Source of the DNA: Synchiropus splendidus
Taxonomy: Eukaryota; Chordata; Actinopteri; Syngnathiformes; Callionymidae
Length of the DNA: 64,000 bases
Assembly (NCBI RefSeq): GCF_027744825.2
Contig: NC_071338.1
Coordinates: 30,671,501-30,735,500, forward strand
Direction of reading: 5' to 3'
In this document: positions 22,673-34,789 of the stretch, in pieces
Numbering within the stretch: the first letter of the stretch is position 1
How the letters are laid out: every line of letters begins with the position of its first letter
The notes under the pieces: model-generated
The model's input: the letters and a program-made list of their open reading frames with translations, nothing else
Database searches by the model: none
What the model was told of the DNA's origin: nothing
Position numbers and translations under genes: made by a program

Positions 22673-23942
22673 CACTTCCCCCCAATGGTTTCAGGTGGTA
22701 CTGCTCCACTTGGTCTGTATCTGTGAGCTGTGTGGAAACAGAAGACCAGATCCAGATCCATCCATAAGTTGAGGGTAAGAGCACCCTATGCTTGAGTCGT
22801 AGGTGCCCGTTTCCACATTTGTGAATCACCATCAATAGTATTTATTAAGTCAAAATTCATGAGAATTTTTAGTGACATATGATTGACAAGTCTGAGGTTT
22901 AGTAGGAGGAAAGTAAACTGGAAAAAATGGAACATAAAAATATTGCATAATATTCATTTCAAAACACAGGAAAACCAGTGTTAAAAGAAAAGCTTACGTT
23001 GTTTTTGCCTCAATAAATGATTAGATTCAAGGAAAGTTTATGCTTTCAAACACTAAAAATGATCATTAAATACAGTAGGTAATAGTATATAAATGGCAAC
23101 AATCTTCACTAAATAAATTGGACAAATAAATGAGTAAATAGGTGAAAAGAAACAGTAAACTTCCAGTAAAATGTAAGATGAAAAAACACTTTTTTAACAG
23201 AACAAAACCATTCATTCATACTTATATTAAATGCATATCTGTGACACATTTGATCATTTAAAAACTAGAGACGGACGGACGGATGGAACGATTGTGTACA
23301 TTTACATTTTAGTTGAAGTAGCAGCTGAACGAAAAAAAACAAACAAACGAAACATGTTGAGTGAGTTAATTTAAACACTGTAGCAGAGATCGCTTCTTCA
23401 GTAGCAGTGTTTGTTATTAAACCCCTAATAGACTTGTGATGAATGCTGCAGATTAACTTGAATATCGAGTCATCGGGCGCCGCGCGTCTCCACTCCTAAT
23501 TGGACGGGTCTTAATTTCTCTGACAAAGAGCCGGCGATAATGCTGCGAGGCGTCACACGGGTGAGTGAGCCACAGGATAATGGATCCAGTTCTACCAGCG
23601 AACACAAAAAGCCCGGCCGAGCGGCGTCCTGCGATAAAAGCCGGAGCCGAGCTGAAAGGGAACACGGATCGGACGCATTAGCTCCGTTTCACACACGGAA
23701 TTCAATGTGAAACCACATTCAGTCGAACAAAGCATCTGGGGCAGTACATTAGTTTGGATGCCACGAGCGAGTCGCCAAAACATTATGACCACCACTACTG
23801 CGGCTTGTGTGTGCGGGGTTTCAGTTTGAATTTGATAATGAAGCGTGTGGATGTATGACAAAATGACTTTGTTACACTATATTACAGCAATTTATGTTGG
23901 GAGCTTTATGGAACATGGGCTTTAGGTTACTGTCTGCTCATC
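22673..23942. other. No recognisable gene
   Basis: AT-rich sequence with a short GGAC tetranucleotide run near 23272-23286. No shared repeat or convincing frame. Confidence 0.5.
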
Positions 23943-24040
23943 TGTAGAGCTAAGTAGGTGGCGCTCTTGGTTGAAAAATGATGTGAGGATGTTCAAATCC
24001 AAAGAAGACAGTGCCATCTAGTGGTTTGGAGTTCTCAGAA
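23943..24040. mobile_element. hAT-like MITE, internal fragment
   Basis: The fragment retains AAGTAGGTGGCGCTCTTGG, AAATGATGTGAGG and GTGCCATCTAGTGG. The last (24011-24024) is a 14/14 reverse-orientation match to the CTCF core. Both termini are lost. Confidence 0.65.
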
Positions 24041-24184
24041 ACGAATATCTGCTCTTTCCAGATGATGAAATCATATGTTACATATGAACATATGTTACCG
24101 TGGGTCCTTGTTCATGAGTGAATACACAGTATATTTATTGTTATACTGTATAAAAATACACTCCGTAAGAATACACAGTATTTT

Positions 24185-24234
<50 letters not shown>

Positions 24235-24400
24235 CAACGGCCGTATACTATGTGGATGTACAATGTAATTGAAAAAAAATGTTTATCTATTAATCTATTT
24301 TTTTATTTTTAATAATTGTGTTTATTATCATTTATTTATTGAAATATTGTATATATATCTATATATCTATATCTATATCTATATATATAGAGATATATAT
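24185..24400. repeat. CA/TA microsatellite cluster
   Basis: A (CA)n tract runs straight into (TA)n at about 24185-24232. A second TATATC/TA-rich tract follows at 24347-24400. The intervening sequence is AT-rich. Confidence 0.9.
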
Positions 24401-25003
24401 AGTCCATGCTGCGTGTCTCCTCACACACCCGACTGCATCCTCACTGGGAAGTGCACGGAGTGGGAGATCCGTAATGAGGTGAGATCATGTAGAAAATATA
24501 GCGATGTTATCTTACATTACTGTGTAATTAAGGGAAATTCAACAATGTTCCTGACAATCAAGATAACTTAATTAGGAGTGCACTCAGAGTCACTGTCGTC
24601 ATGATTGCTTGGATTTAATTATATTTGGTGCGACTTCATTTCACTTCACTCTGTCTTCTTATTTGCCGCCAAAGGTGCCGTCTGAATTTCCCGATTCATT
24701 TTTTTCTACACACAAGACGGCAATAAAGTTGCTTCTTTCTTTGTATTTTACTGAACTGAACTGTGGCATCAGTTTCCTCAGAGAGAGGTTCTTGTTTTCT
24801 TTGTTTGCCTCACAGCATCACAGCTCATCCTGGCTTCCAAACATCCAGTCTTCCAAATCTGACTGAGGTCCAGGCCCTGTTGTCCACTCACTTCCACTCT
24901 TGGCCAGGCCTCCTTGTTGGACTGAGGAACCAAGAAGGATGTTGATGTCAGCCAGGAGACTCGTGTCGTCAGACTCATTGATGCCATAAGTTTTCTTCAA
25001 ACT

Positions 25004-25247
25004 TCACCTTCACCTTCTTCTGCCGCTTATCCGGGGTCGGGTCGTGGAGGCAGCATTCAGAGCAAGGAAGCCCAAACTTCCTGATCCGCACAAACCTCCT
25101 CCAGCTCTTCCCGGGGGATCCCGAGGCGTTCCCAGGCCAGACCGGCGACATCATCTCTCCAGCGAGTCCTGGGTCTTCCCCGGGGTCTCCTCCCGGTAGA
25201 ACATGCCCAGAACACCTCCCCAGGGAGGCGTCCAAGGGGCATCTGGA
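25004..25247 (-). mobile_element. 5'-truncated LINE fragment
   Basis: This is the third copy of the 2559/12617 family, in minus orientation, retaining only the last 240 bp or so (RLPGEVFWAC, RRPRGRPRTRWRDDV, LAWERLGIPREELEEVC). Possible 7-bp duplications TCAAACT occur at 24997-25003 and 25248-25254. They are short, so the ends are less certain than in the other copies. Confidence 0.75.
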
Positions 25248-25254
25248 TCAAACT

Positions 25255-28029
25255 AACCGGCTGTAATGGTGGGTCTCATTAGATCTGTCATTGTGAGTGG
25301 CTCTGCAGGAGGACTGAGGTTCTGGACCTCCTTGCCATCTCCAGAATACTCTACAAGGAGGAGTGCAGTTCAATAAATGTGTGGATTGACGCCAGGTGCT
25401 ATGGTTTCCTTCCACACATCATATGCCTCTGGCATCTGAACTTGAATAGAGAGTCAGGTAGAGTCAAGTTCCTGCTCCCTAGAGTTTCGTGTATCTGTGG
25501 TTCGTGGATCTCTATCCCTTCTACGCGCCTTCTCATACCTCACTACTGTTGTTTGACTAACTGAACTCAGCCAGTTTCCTTTAAACACACAGCACCCCTC
25601 AATCTATATTTGACCTTCAGTCTGCAAGCAACACATCTGCATTTCCTCTCACCTTGACATCCGTGAGTTTATCGAGGTCTACAAATGCTGACTTGGCTTG
25701 ACTGAGCTGTCACTCTAGAGTGTGACTTGGGTAACAAGTAAAGCAACGCAGTTAAAGTAAACCATGTGATAACTCGGAATGGGCGTCGAAACCAGCCGCC
25801 GGATGCAGCTGATCACAGTTATAGAGGAGTTTCGTCCTTCTTGCTTCTTTGTTTTTTTCTCCAAGTTTCTCGACAGCTGTTCTTCACTGTTTGCATCCAC
25901 TTGTGAGTTGCCTCACTCTGCTCCTCACTCGATCCGTCACGTTATCCTCGTTCAAACCCGCCTCAAATTCCCTCAATAGCCCGCTGTTAGAGGCGCTGCT
26001 CCGACACTCAGCCCACGAAACGCTCATTTGAATAACCCCCATCATTCCCAGCCCTCGCTGTCTAATAACTCAGTAATGGCGGAGCTGGTCTACAGAGCCC
26101 CGAGCTATCAGCCTTTACAGCTCTAATTGTTTTTCTTCTTCTTTGCTGTAACGTACAAGACGGCCGTTGAACGAATACAAATTGGTCACAGAAGGAAGCA
26201 GCGTTGAGCAACGATCCAAGACTAATCTCACTCATTCTCTGAGGACAGAGGAGTCAAAAGACGGGGTTAATAACTTCCCATAGTGAGGACGACAAGAAGA
26301 AGAATGGAAATAAAGCTGCGGTTTAATCACCGGTTGTTCATGTCAGTGTAATTCGGGACGAGTCTTTCACACCTCCATCAGCTCACAGAACTCTTGAATG
26401 TGAGGGAATAGCATTCAGTTTATTTACATAGATCAGGGTAGACATTTTATTCTGCACCAATGGAGGCTCAGTGTTTGACGTGAGATTACAAGGAGGTGTG
26501 GGTTATGTTGTTTTCTGGACCTCTGGTTAGTTCCTCTCATTTCAAACCACAGTGAAGCACAATAAATGTGAACAATAGAGAAGGTGGAATTTCCAGTGAA
26601 AGGCTTGGTCATCTACATGGTGCACTGGGTGTTGAGCCTACTCTTCAAGAATGGAGGGTAAAGAACCAGGAACACGGAGTTCTCATCAAACACAAGACCT
26701 GAAAAGGTTATGGAATGGATGGCAACAAGGGTTAACTGCCTTCATGGCATCATCGACAATAAACAATTCCAGGAGTGAGTTTAAAGTGTCAGCAACATCA
26801 ACATTGACCAATACATTTTGCTTCCTATATACTGCCACAAAATACATTGTGATTCTGATGAGGTTTTCATGAGTGGGTCAAACGCAGCTGCCATCTTGTG
26901 ACCTCACTGGAGGGACCAAACACGGGTGCTGTGCACCGAAGCAGTCGAAGTAGCAACAAGTTCAGCCAATAATGAGGGATTTGTCAACAGAAGAGCAGGT
27001 TGCTATTCAACAAGGACTTGACTCAGACTCGATCGTGAGAGGATGAAGTGTCTGAGCAGATAAGAGACAGACAGCAACACTGAACGCTATTGTTAATGGA
27101 ATGTAAAACTCTCTTCAGAAGGGTCAGCAGGACAAAACATTGGGTCAACAGTGGGACTGACTGGGTCTTTTATCGGCAAGTATTGGCGCCTCCTAACCCA
27201 CTCGCTACTATGGCTTGTTTACGTTTGCAGCCGGTTTCCAAGCATGTTCTTTCGGGTCGAAATCATCCTGCCAAGCAGCCAAAAGCAAATGGTTGCCACT
27301 CGCCCCTTATTCTTTCAACTTGAAATGCTCATTTACCTTGTAGCGTCACACACATGCGTGGCAGATACCCTTCACTGAAACGGTTCCTCTGTCAGTGGTT
27401 TGGCACAGGTTTTGGTACTTGGTCCGCGTCTCTCCCCTTCTCTAGTTTAAGACACTGTTGGTGTGATAACCTGACTCACCCTATGCCCCTGAAACCCAAG
27501 GGTGGCAGCATGCAGCTCCTTCAACTCCACATTCTTTGCGACGTATTCCAGACTCCCCAAGGCTTGAAAGAGGGTAATGGCACTGCCTCTGCCATCCTTC
27601 AGCTATCGTCATGCTGCTGCCTGATTTCCTGAGGGCTTTAGCTTGAACTCTTTCATTTCCTCTGTTCCTGGCCGCCTCAGGAATTCAGTCAATTAGTCAA
27701 CAATGAAATTATCTTCAGACCTCACACACGCACAGGCGGTGGACAGTGACTCGTGTGTGACAGACCTACAAGAGAAGCAAAAAGTCGGCTGACATCTGAA
27801 GAGCAGGTTTGACTTCTTGCTTTCACAGATAACCACACCATTTTGGTCGACATTTTGCAGAAGGTCAGAGTTTAATTACCGTCCCTTCAGCCAGTCTCAG
27901 TGTGAGTCAAGCTGCTGGCTACACAACTCCGTGATCTTATTCACCAGGAAGTCTTTCTGAGAATATTTGTGCGGCTGCCAATGGAAAAATCGCATTCCCT
28001 TCACTTTCAAATCCTGGATAACTCCCGTT
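25255..28029. other. Long stretch without recognisable gene or repeat
   Basis: Open frames of 60-92 codons occur on both strands (for example 27090-27632) without recognisable motifs, splice structure or strand bias. No copy of the window's repeat families was seen. Confidence 0.5.
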
Positions 28030-28250
28030 TCTGTGTGTGGTTCTTCAATAGCTATACTTGTGGGGACCAATTTTTGGAAACACACCCAGCTGTGGGGACC
28101 TTTTGCTGTTCTCCACAAGTTCAGGCCTCAATTTTAGAGTGAAAAACTTAAAAATAACAGGGTCATTATACAGAAATGAAGTTAAGTTTGGTTTAGGTCC
28201 TGGTTAAGGTTAGCCATTTGTTCTGGATGGTTCGGTTTAGGGTGAGAGGC
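28030..28250. repeat. TGGGGAC teleost-type repeat
   Basis: CTTGTGGGGACCAATTTTTG and CTGTGGGGACCTTTT, followed by the TAAGGTTAGCCATTTGTTCTG region (reverse complement of the 19.7-kb unit), show a rearranged copy. Confidence 0.7.
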
Positions 28251-29275
28251 TGGGGATTGCGAACTTTGTCCAGATAATAAGTGTTGTTCATGTTTTTTTG
28301 CAGCAGAAGAAGACAGATCTGATTTAAAAATATACACATGGAATGATAGTCAAAAACATTTAATGAAAAAAAAAGTGCTTTAGTTACAAAGCAGAAAAGA
28401 AGAAAGAGCGGAATAAAGATGTAAAGCAGGCATCCTTTCTTTTGACTAGATATGAATGGAGGAGAGACGGAGTTGAAATGGAACATGGAGGGAATATGAG
28501 CAGGCGTTAGACTGAAATATAAAAGGCTAATGTGTCCTCCTCGAGATAAAACCAGCGGAACAAAAGCCTTTAAAAAGCGGTCGTCCGCCACACAAAGAGT
28601 TCTGCTTTCAATGAAAATGCAATATAGAAGATGCAACGTAGTGTCACTTGAAATGGATTTCCATTAGTAGGCAGCTCCCTTGGTCTCAAAGTTGGGGTTC
28701 GGTCTCCGCGTCGGAAGAAAGGACACTCGCATTCAGCGCTTGTGCTTGAACCTGAAATCTACACTCTTAAATCCACTTTAAAGGCCGCGGCTCCCGCCAC
28801 CACCTTCCACTTTGGATAACAGGATTTGCCTCAATAAGAGCTGCTTTATCATGACTCAAGCTGTATTACTGAGAGATTAGAGCGTCGAGGGGCGAAGCCA
28901 CAAGATCTCCTGCTGGGCCAGCAAGCGTCTTGGCTTGTTTTGCTTTGTGTCAGCAGTTTTTGCTGTGAACAAAGGGGTTGTTGCGTGGCTTTTCTGGAGT
29001 GAGAGACTGAACGATTGCAGTTAGCAGTGTGTTCTGAAGCAGGACGTGCCGGTGAGCCAGTTGAGAGTGAGCTGAGAGGCGAGTGAAGAAGGTTGTTCCG
29101 GAATATTTTGGAAAGGCTTGGTCCAGGGAGGTGCTTCAGAGGAGTGACGCGAGCAAGAAGGTTTGATCTAGTGCCTACAGAAGGCCACTCAATACAGCAG
29201 TGAAAGTGGTGGAGTGGCTTTCAGCTATTTCTACCCAGTGAAGACAATAAAATACTGAAACTGATTTTGGGTGCT
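28251..29275. other. No recognisable gene
   Basis: The minus-strand frame at 28193-28636 is Leu/Phe-rich and overlaps the preceding repeat. I regard it as chance. No further repeat was recognised. Confidence 0.45.
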
Positions 29276-29966
29276 GACACAACAGATTCTCACCACCACA
29301 AAGTCAAATATCGACTATTGTCAAATGGACTTTTGCGTCCCAGACTCATGCATGTTCTTCTTGTGGCAGCTGAGGTAACTATGACTGCAGACGAAGATGG
29401 TGGTGGAGTTCTACACAGCCATCATCATGTCCATCCTCGCCTTCTCTATTACCATGTGGTACAGCAGCGCCACCTCAGGGTACAAGGGCAGACTGCAGCG
29501 CATTGTGCGTTCTGCTCAGAAGGTGATGGGTTGCAGCCTGCCACGTGTCTCTAGGACCCAGAGACGTGCAGGTGGGATCAGAGCCGACCCTTCTCACCCT
29601 GGACATAGACTGTTTGTTCCTCTTCCCTCTGGCAGGAGGCTACGGTCCATCCAGACCAGAACCTCCCGTCACAGGAACAGCTTCTTCCCCTCGGCCGTCA
29701 GACTGTTGAATTTGTGAACAATCGTTCTCGTTTATGGTTTATTAATTTATTAGCTACTTCTATTGTTATTATTATGTGCCATTCACAATATTGTTCTTGT
29801 GCGCACCATTTTTGTATTCATTTTAAAATTTTTATTTTTTGTTTATTTATGATTATTATTGTTATTATTTCGTTTTGTTCATTATTGCACAATGTACCAA
29901 GGCACTTTCCAAGTTGATGGGATCCTCACTGACCTTGGCAATAAAGCTGATTCTCATTCTGATTGT
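29276..29966 (+). mobile_element. Non-LTR retrotransposon 3' end
   Basis: A LINE fragment of a different family from that at 2559. It has a C-terminal frame (29397-29717), a T/A-rich 3' UTR and a terminal GGCAATAAAGCTGATTCTCA segment with ATTCTG-like repeats ending near 29966. The left boundary is approximate. Confidence 0.8.
29397..29717 (+). pseudogene. LINE ORF2 C-terminal fragment (second family)
   Basis: This is the C-terminus of a fish LINE reverse-transcriptase polyprotein, downstream of the catalytic core. Recognisable blocks in order are FYTAIIMSILAFSITMWY, RLQRIVRSAQKVMGC, RADPSHPGHRLFVPLPSGRR and SRHRNSFFPSAVRLLN, then a stop. Compared with the usual block order, the segment between MGCSLP and RAGGI looks shortened, consistent with a small in-frame deletion. 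The nominal start methionine is internal. It is non-functional without the RT and endonuclease domains. I am confident of the LINE origin but not of the clade. Confidence 0.82.
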
Positions 29967-30054
29967 ATGTTGACAGACAAGACTTTCAATTGAATCACAT
30001 ATTTCCTCTCTCACGGAATATCCTTATGCAGTAGGCAGATCACGGTGTAAAATT

Positions 30055-30166
30055 GTTGGCTGACATGTACAGGTTATTGCTTGGTTGGACCATTGACTGT
30101 TGAGGATTTGATTCTGGATTTGGTGCGGAACTACATGAAAACAATAACCTGTACATGTCAGCCAAC
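30055..30166. repeat. 25-bp perfect inverted repeat with 62-bp loop
   Basis: The arms 30055-30079 and 30142-30166 (left arm begins GTTGGCTGACATGTAC) are exact reverse complements. No transposon-like flanking duplication is visible, and no other copy occurs in the window. Confidence 0.9.
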
Positions 30167-32259
30167 CACGTGCGTTGTTCGGCAGACCAGGAAGTGAAAC
30201 TGTGAAACAGCATAGTGACCATAATCTGTGCTACCAAGCAATGATCACAGTGTGCTGTCGTGTGGTAGAAAGCGGCATCAAATCCTTCGTTTCAAGTTCC
30301 ATCTGCGCTCAAGTTCCTCCATTAAAACAATTGAAAACACGATCATGGCTGCTGGGTGTGACAACCCCATTCCGAGGTAGCTAGGACTCATTCCACAAGT
30401 AGTTGGTACCTACACAGGAAGTGTTGACAAATGGCATCACAGGAAAAGCCCCATCCAGACTGCAGTCAATCTTATTCTGCCGGTCATCTATCAGCTCATG
30501 GAGATCAAATTTCAAACTTGAATCTCAACTTAAAAGCTACCCAAGTACGTCCTTGAAGGTCTTAGCATGACTAAAGAGCGCGAATCAGTTCAACGAACAC
30601 AAAGTCAGTTTTACCATGTTGGCTTTTGAAGGCTTACCACAGCAGCGTTGGTTCATTTTTCAAACAAGAAGAGCCCAACTTCGGAACATCAGCGCGGCAG
30701 AGAGGTATCTCTGTTGCCGCTGCACACTGATTCTATTGCATCACAACCATTCTCACAATAAAGAGCTCCCTCTGTCTTTGTTGTTTCCCCGACGAGCTCT
30801 GCTTCTGTGTTTCTCCCCCTGGGCCCCAACATCTCTTGCTCTTCACCTACCGAGTCTTTTGCAAACACTCAGTGCTCGGCTTTGATGATGCCACCACAAA
30901 CGGCTGTGCTGCCAAAGCACTTATTCTGATTTCTCTGTGGTTGGGCAAAGCCATGTTTTGACATCTCCAGACTGTAAGTGGATGATAAAACCGCACGCTC
31001 ACAACCTTGGCAGGAAGCGCCGTCGCCATCCCGACCTTCGCAGCCCTGCAACTCAGAAGCAGATGCCGGAAATTCTGGTCACATCCTCGCTATCAAAGCC
31101 AATCATCTGTTCTGACTGACGTATCGTCGGTACGGGAGCGTCAATGTGCAGATTCTGAGTGATGCAAGAAGGCTGAAAGACTGATGGGCTGCTCTCCTGC
31201 TGTGGTTAAAGATGCGTAAACAACATCGATCATCGTCAGTGTCGTTTGCAGATGTACTTTTCCCTCCAAAAAGTATTTATGATTTGAAATATAATTTTTG
31301 CCTTGCGATCTTTTGCCCAGTGGAGGAGTTTAGAATGTTGGAGGGCTGCTTCTGAAGACTGGATTCATCTGAAGATAGACGTGAACCAAAAGGCAAGAAT
31401 TTACTTTACAGGCTCCGACTACTGTAGAGTCCGAATGACAGGCCTCCAGCTTTGGAGGTGAACGAGAGAATAGGACTGAAGATACAATCCTGAGCAGTGG
31501 CTGGACTTCCAAAGAGAGTCTCAGAGCACCAGTGCTTTCTTTCTTTGGGTTTTGTCTGCCAAATAATGTCCAAGCGGGATCCATGGAAATCGTTGAATGT
31601 TGGTTGGCTGGATCTTCCCAAACTTATGTTGGAGGACTCTCTGCCTCTACTGCAAACACGGCAAACATTCAAAGGGGTGATACATGCATCATCAGCTAAG
31701 CACTGCCTAACACAGCAGGCGAGAGGCAGGAATACACCCTGATCAAAAAACAAAATGAGAATTCGAAGCATCCCTTTTCAAGTTCAAACGCATTTCACTG
31801 AGCTATGAAGAGAAATGATCCGTGGGTCACTCCTTAATCCACCCATCTCCGTGGGAAGAAAAGTATTTCATGCACTCTGTGCAGTTCGTCTGCAAATGTA
31901 ACTTGACTCACACTGCTAAATTTAGCAAGCTACGTTCACCCGACCGGCTGATGGAACACAATGAGGTGGAAGAAATGGAAAATCTCGCCAAGATTGGCTG
32001 AGCATGGACCAGAGATGCAACAATTCAGGTGTAAATTAGCCTTAAAGTCCACAAGGACAGCATCAGGACCGACCCTCAGTTGAGACAGAGAGAGCCTCAG
32101 GATCAGGACTCGATCGCAGCGTGTAACCTTCACCAGATGAACGCGCACTCAATTATTTATCCTCTCTGACAACACGGAGTGAACACTGTCAAGCTGTGGG
32201 ATTCAAACTTCACATTATATTCATGTCATCACTAGTACATTCTTCCTTCAGCAAAAAAG
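30167..32259. other. No recognisable gene
   Basis: Frames at 31330-31771 on both strands have no recognisable domain. No shared repeat was seen. Confidence 0.5.
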
Positions 32260-32453
32260 ATTGATTGGTTGATGAGGTTTCATGAAACAGTGTCCTCATT
32301 TTCAGGGGCCACCAATGGCACTGTCTGCTGCAAAATGTTTAGACTTGAACTAATTCCATGAAATGTTGCATCATTTCTAAACCAAGAGAAAATGAGGACA
32401 CTGTTTCATCAACCCTGCGATACCGTTTCATGACGCCTCATCTACTCATCACT
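32260..32453. mobile_element. hAT-like MITE, near full length
   Basis: GATGAGGTTTCATGAAACAG and TGTCCTCATTTTCAGGGGCC at the left mirror GAAAATGAGGACACTGTTTC and CGCCTCATCTACTCATCACT at the right. A short internal duplication of the TTTCATGA arm lies near 32425. Confidence 0.78.
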
Positions 32454-33403
32454 CGTCCCAATCCTAGTGCAGGTCTCTGGGGCCAGTACAGTAGATCCAT
32501 ACTGTGCTTCCCAGATGGTACTGCAGCCTGTTCTATGGGAGCTCACGGTCAGTCATGGCAGGCAGTTTTTGTTTTTCTGTCCACTGAATAAACAAATCTT
32601 TGTCATTCTCCTCTAACACATTGTAAAGTCCTTACTGACTTGAGTCTTGTAGCTAGAGGGGCACCTGGGCATCTTGTGGATGCCCTAAATTGAAACACAT
32701 GAGCAATCGAACGCCCGGTTTTCCGCCCTAGATTTCCAATCATTAGTGCCAGTATAGTGTCTCAAATTGTAATGGCATCACACTGGTTTCCGTGTAAAGA
32801 GTGTTTCTCCCATGAAATTCCGCTGAATTAGATTCAGATTCTTGTGCCTTTGTGTACCTGCCACTTTGCCATTGAGGGCAACATGTCATAATTGCCTAAG
32901 AAGTGACCCAGGTGCAGATGACTGCAGGCTGACAGAAGGCACGGACAAGAGATTAAAATTGATAAATTTCATACAAAAATTCACAATAAATACAGATGAT
33001 GAAGACAGGAACTGAAGGCGCCGGAGTCAAAACATGAACCGGGAAATACACAGAGGGACTGGGGGAAAATCTGCAACGAAAGAGAGGTGAATCAATGTCA
33101 ACCTTCAAAACTAGGGAGAACACAAAAACACTCGGATACAAACTCACAAGGTCCAGATCAACTAAAAGCACTACGTGGAGGAGAAACACTCAAACTCACA
33201 CGAAGGGAAAAAGATTAAGACAACGTCGAATGAGAAGTGAGCTTAAAACACTCACACGCGGTCAAACTTACAAATTTAAGGAGATGGGAACAGAAGCGGA
33301 GCAAGGAGGAGAAAACTGAACTAAGGAAGCGGCTGAAGAGAAATTGAAGCGCGCACAAAAATCTAGAAAATTCAGAGGAACAAAGAGGAATGTTAGTCTC
33401 AGC

Positions 33404-33411
33404 AGATTTAC
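33404..33411. repeat. 8-bp target duplication of the hAT copy
   Basis: AGATTTAC at 33404-33411 recurs at 34124-34131. The uninterrupted relative at about 15886-15898 has a single AGATTTAC followed by CGAATGACACG, so the pre-insertion site is visible. Confidence 0.95.
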
Positions 33412-34123
33412 TAGTGATGGGTCCAGCGACACTGAGGCGTCGATGCGTGCGCCGAGCTTCCAGGGCAAACCCTGTGTCGGTGCGCGTACCGCTTTAAGAA
33501 AGTCACGTGACCACTACGGGAACCGTGTCGACACAGCGGTCCCGCGCCAAACTGTGTTTATAAGGAAGCGCATCTGTCAACAGGACACGTTGCACGTACG
33601 GAAGACCCGCTCTTATACTGGAAGTCCATGGAGGCAACGTTCCCTCACCTATTTATATTGGCCACACAGGTGTTGTGCACACCGGCCTCTTCAGTGCCTT
33701 GTGAGAGGATCTTCTCAAAGGCGGGGGAAATTGCCTCAAAAAAAAGAAATAGACTGAACAACAAAACGCTGGAGAAACTATATTTTTTGAATAAAAATCT
33801 TTAATTACAATGAGTCCATTGTCATTCACAACACTTTTACTTAGGTATTCAGACAGATGTTCACTTAATTTATCGACAGCGTCTCGAATATCAAAGATTT
33901 TTTTTTTAATGAAATTACGTATATGTAAAAATAATGTGAATGCAAATGCCTAATCAATGGAATTGGATAAAATTGGTTTGACAGATCAGTGTCAGATGAC
34001 CCCGTCAAATGTTTCCTGCAAGTCCACCAGGTGTCAGTATTCAGCAACACAGTGTCAATACAGTGTCAATACAGTGTGTCACTGTGTCGAAACGATACAG
34101 GATGCCTCATCTACCCATCACTA
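33412..34123 (+). mobile_element. hAT transposon, internally deleted (712 bp)
   Basis: The ends TAGTGATGGG and CCCATCACTA are perfect 10-bp terminal inverted repeats, enclosed by perfect 8-bp duplications. The interior retains the 3' end of a transposase gene (33562-33804). A TCAATACAGTG duplication lies near 34050-34080. The ends match those of the MITE family, making this the only coding relative in the window. Confidence 0.95.
33562..33804 (+). pseudogene. hAT transposase C-terminal (dimerisation) fragment
   Basis: About 80 codons remain of the 3' end of a hAT transposase, the DNA-cutting enzyme of the element. The frame contains DPLLYWKSMEATFPHLF, then LATQVLCTPASSVPCERIFS and KAGEIASKKRNRL, and ends NKTLEKLYFLNKNL before TAA at 33802-33804. 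This is the classic order of the hAT C-terminal dimerisation region (DPL.YW, PASSVP.ERIFS, RNRL). The rest of the gene, including the catalytic core, is deleted. The reading frame itself is unbroken, which suggests a fairly recent insertion. The start is the limit of similarity I can argue, not a real initiation codon. Confidence 0.9.
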
Positions 34124-34439
34124 AGATTTACCGAATGACACGATGTGACCATCTAGCAGCCAGCAGTCTGGAGCTCGCCAGGTGACATCCACAGGGGTTG
34201 ATGACGAGATGAGCTCCAGCTGCGCTGCCATGAAGCTGGATGACAGACAAGAAAAGGAAACGACAGGGGGTTAACAAAATAAAAGCATGTGGAACAGCCA
34301 AAGAATAAGAGCTCAGAGTGCAGAACGTGACACGGCATATCTGTTTTCGGGTGAAATCCCGGAGTTATCCACATGTCGCGGCATGGAACATCACTGTTAC
34401 CGATGTCTGGAGCTGAGAACGGAAAGAAGAAAAAGAAAA

Positions 34440-34741
34440 CGCTTGCTTGTCGTCCTTCGACAGAAATTGGGACGCCCTGTTTGAAACTCTACCTGAAGAA
34501 ATAAGACTGACCAAGTCCACACCTTCTTTAAAAGATTTCCATGTGACGTCCACTTTCTATTTTTGTTATGTTACAGTCATACTACATTACATTCTATTTA
34601 GCTTCTTAATATATGGGCGTAGTTTTTATCTGTATCATGCTGTTCTCACTGTTCAATTTATTAATGCGTCTATCTACACCACTGTGTTTCTTAATGTCTG
34701 AAACGTGCTATATCAACAAAGGTTTTTATTATTATTATTAC
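34440..34741 (+). mobile_element. LINE 3' end with TTA tail
   Basis: The segment encodes WDALFETLPEEIRLTKSTPS (near 34460-34530), like the NSLPEEIR..S..FK end of L2/Rex-like ORF2. A 3' UTR follows, ending ACGTGCTATATCAACAAAGG and a TTATTATTATTA tail, the typical decay of the GTGCTATATAAATAAAG end of fish LINEs. Only the last 30 or so codons remain. Confidence 0.7.
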
Positions 34742-34789
34742 CAAGGGGTTCAATTCTGTCTCTCCAGTTTCTTGTTTTTAGAGTCAGGG

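Larger units (their letters stand above)
32884..34332 (-). mobile_element. LTR-like relic, copy 2 (split by hAT)
   Basis: Read on the minus strand it begins TGTCAC (34332) and ends ATGACA (32884), the TG..CA termini of an LTR. Without the hAT and its duplicated 8 bp it is about 729 bp, matching the 700-bp copy at 15405-16104. The interior carries GCACCTGGGTCAC near the 3' end (minus strand), a block shared with 56821-57443 and 60823-61335. The flanks CAACA and CGGCA agree only partly, so the target duplication is unproven. There is no coding region. Confidence 0.7.

Noticed and set aside
27090..27632. Cluster of plus-strand frames of 75-92 codons
   Set aside because: Three overlapping frames in different phases, none with recognisable motifs.
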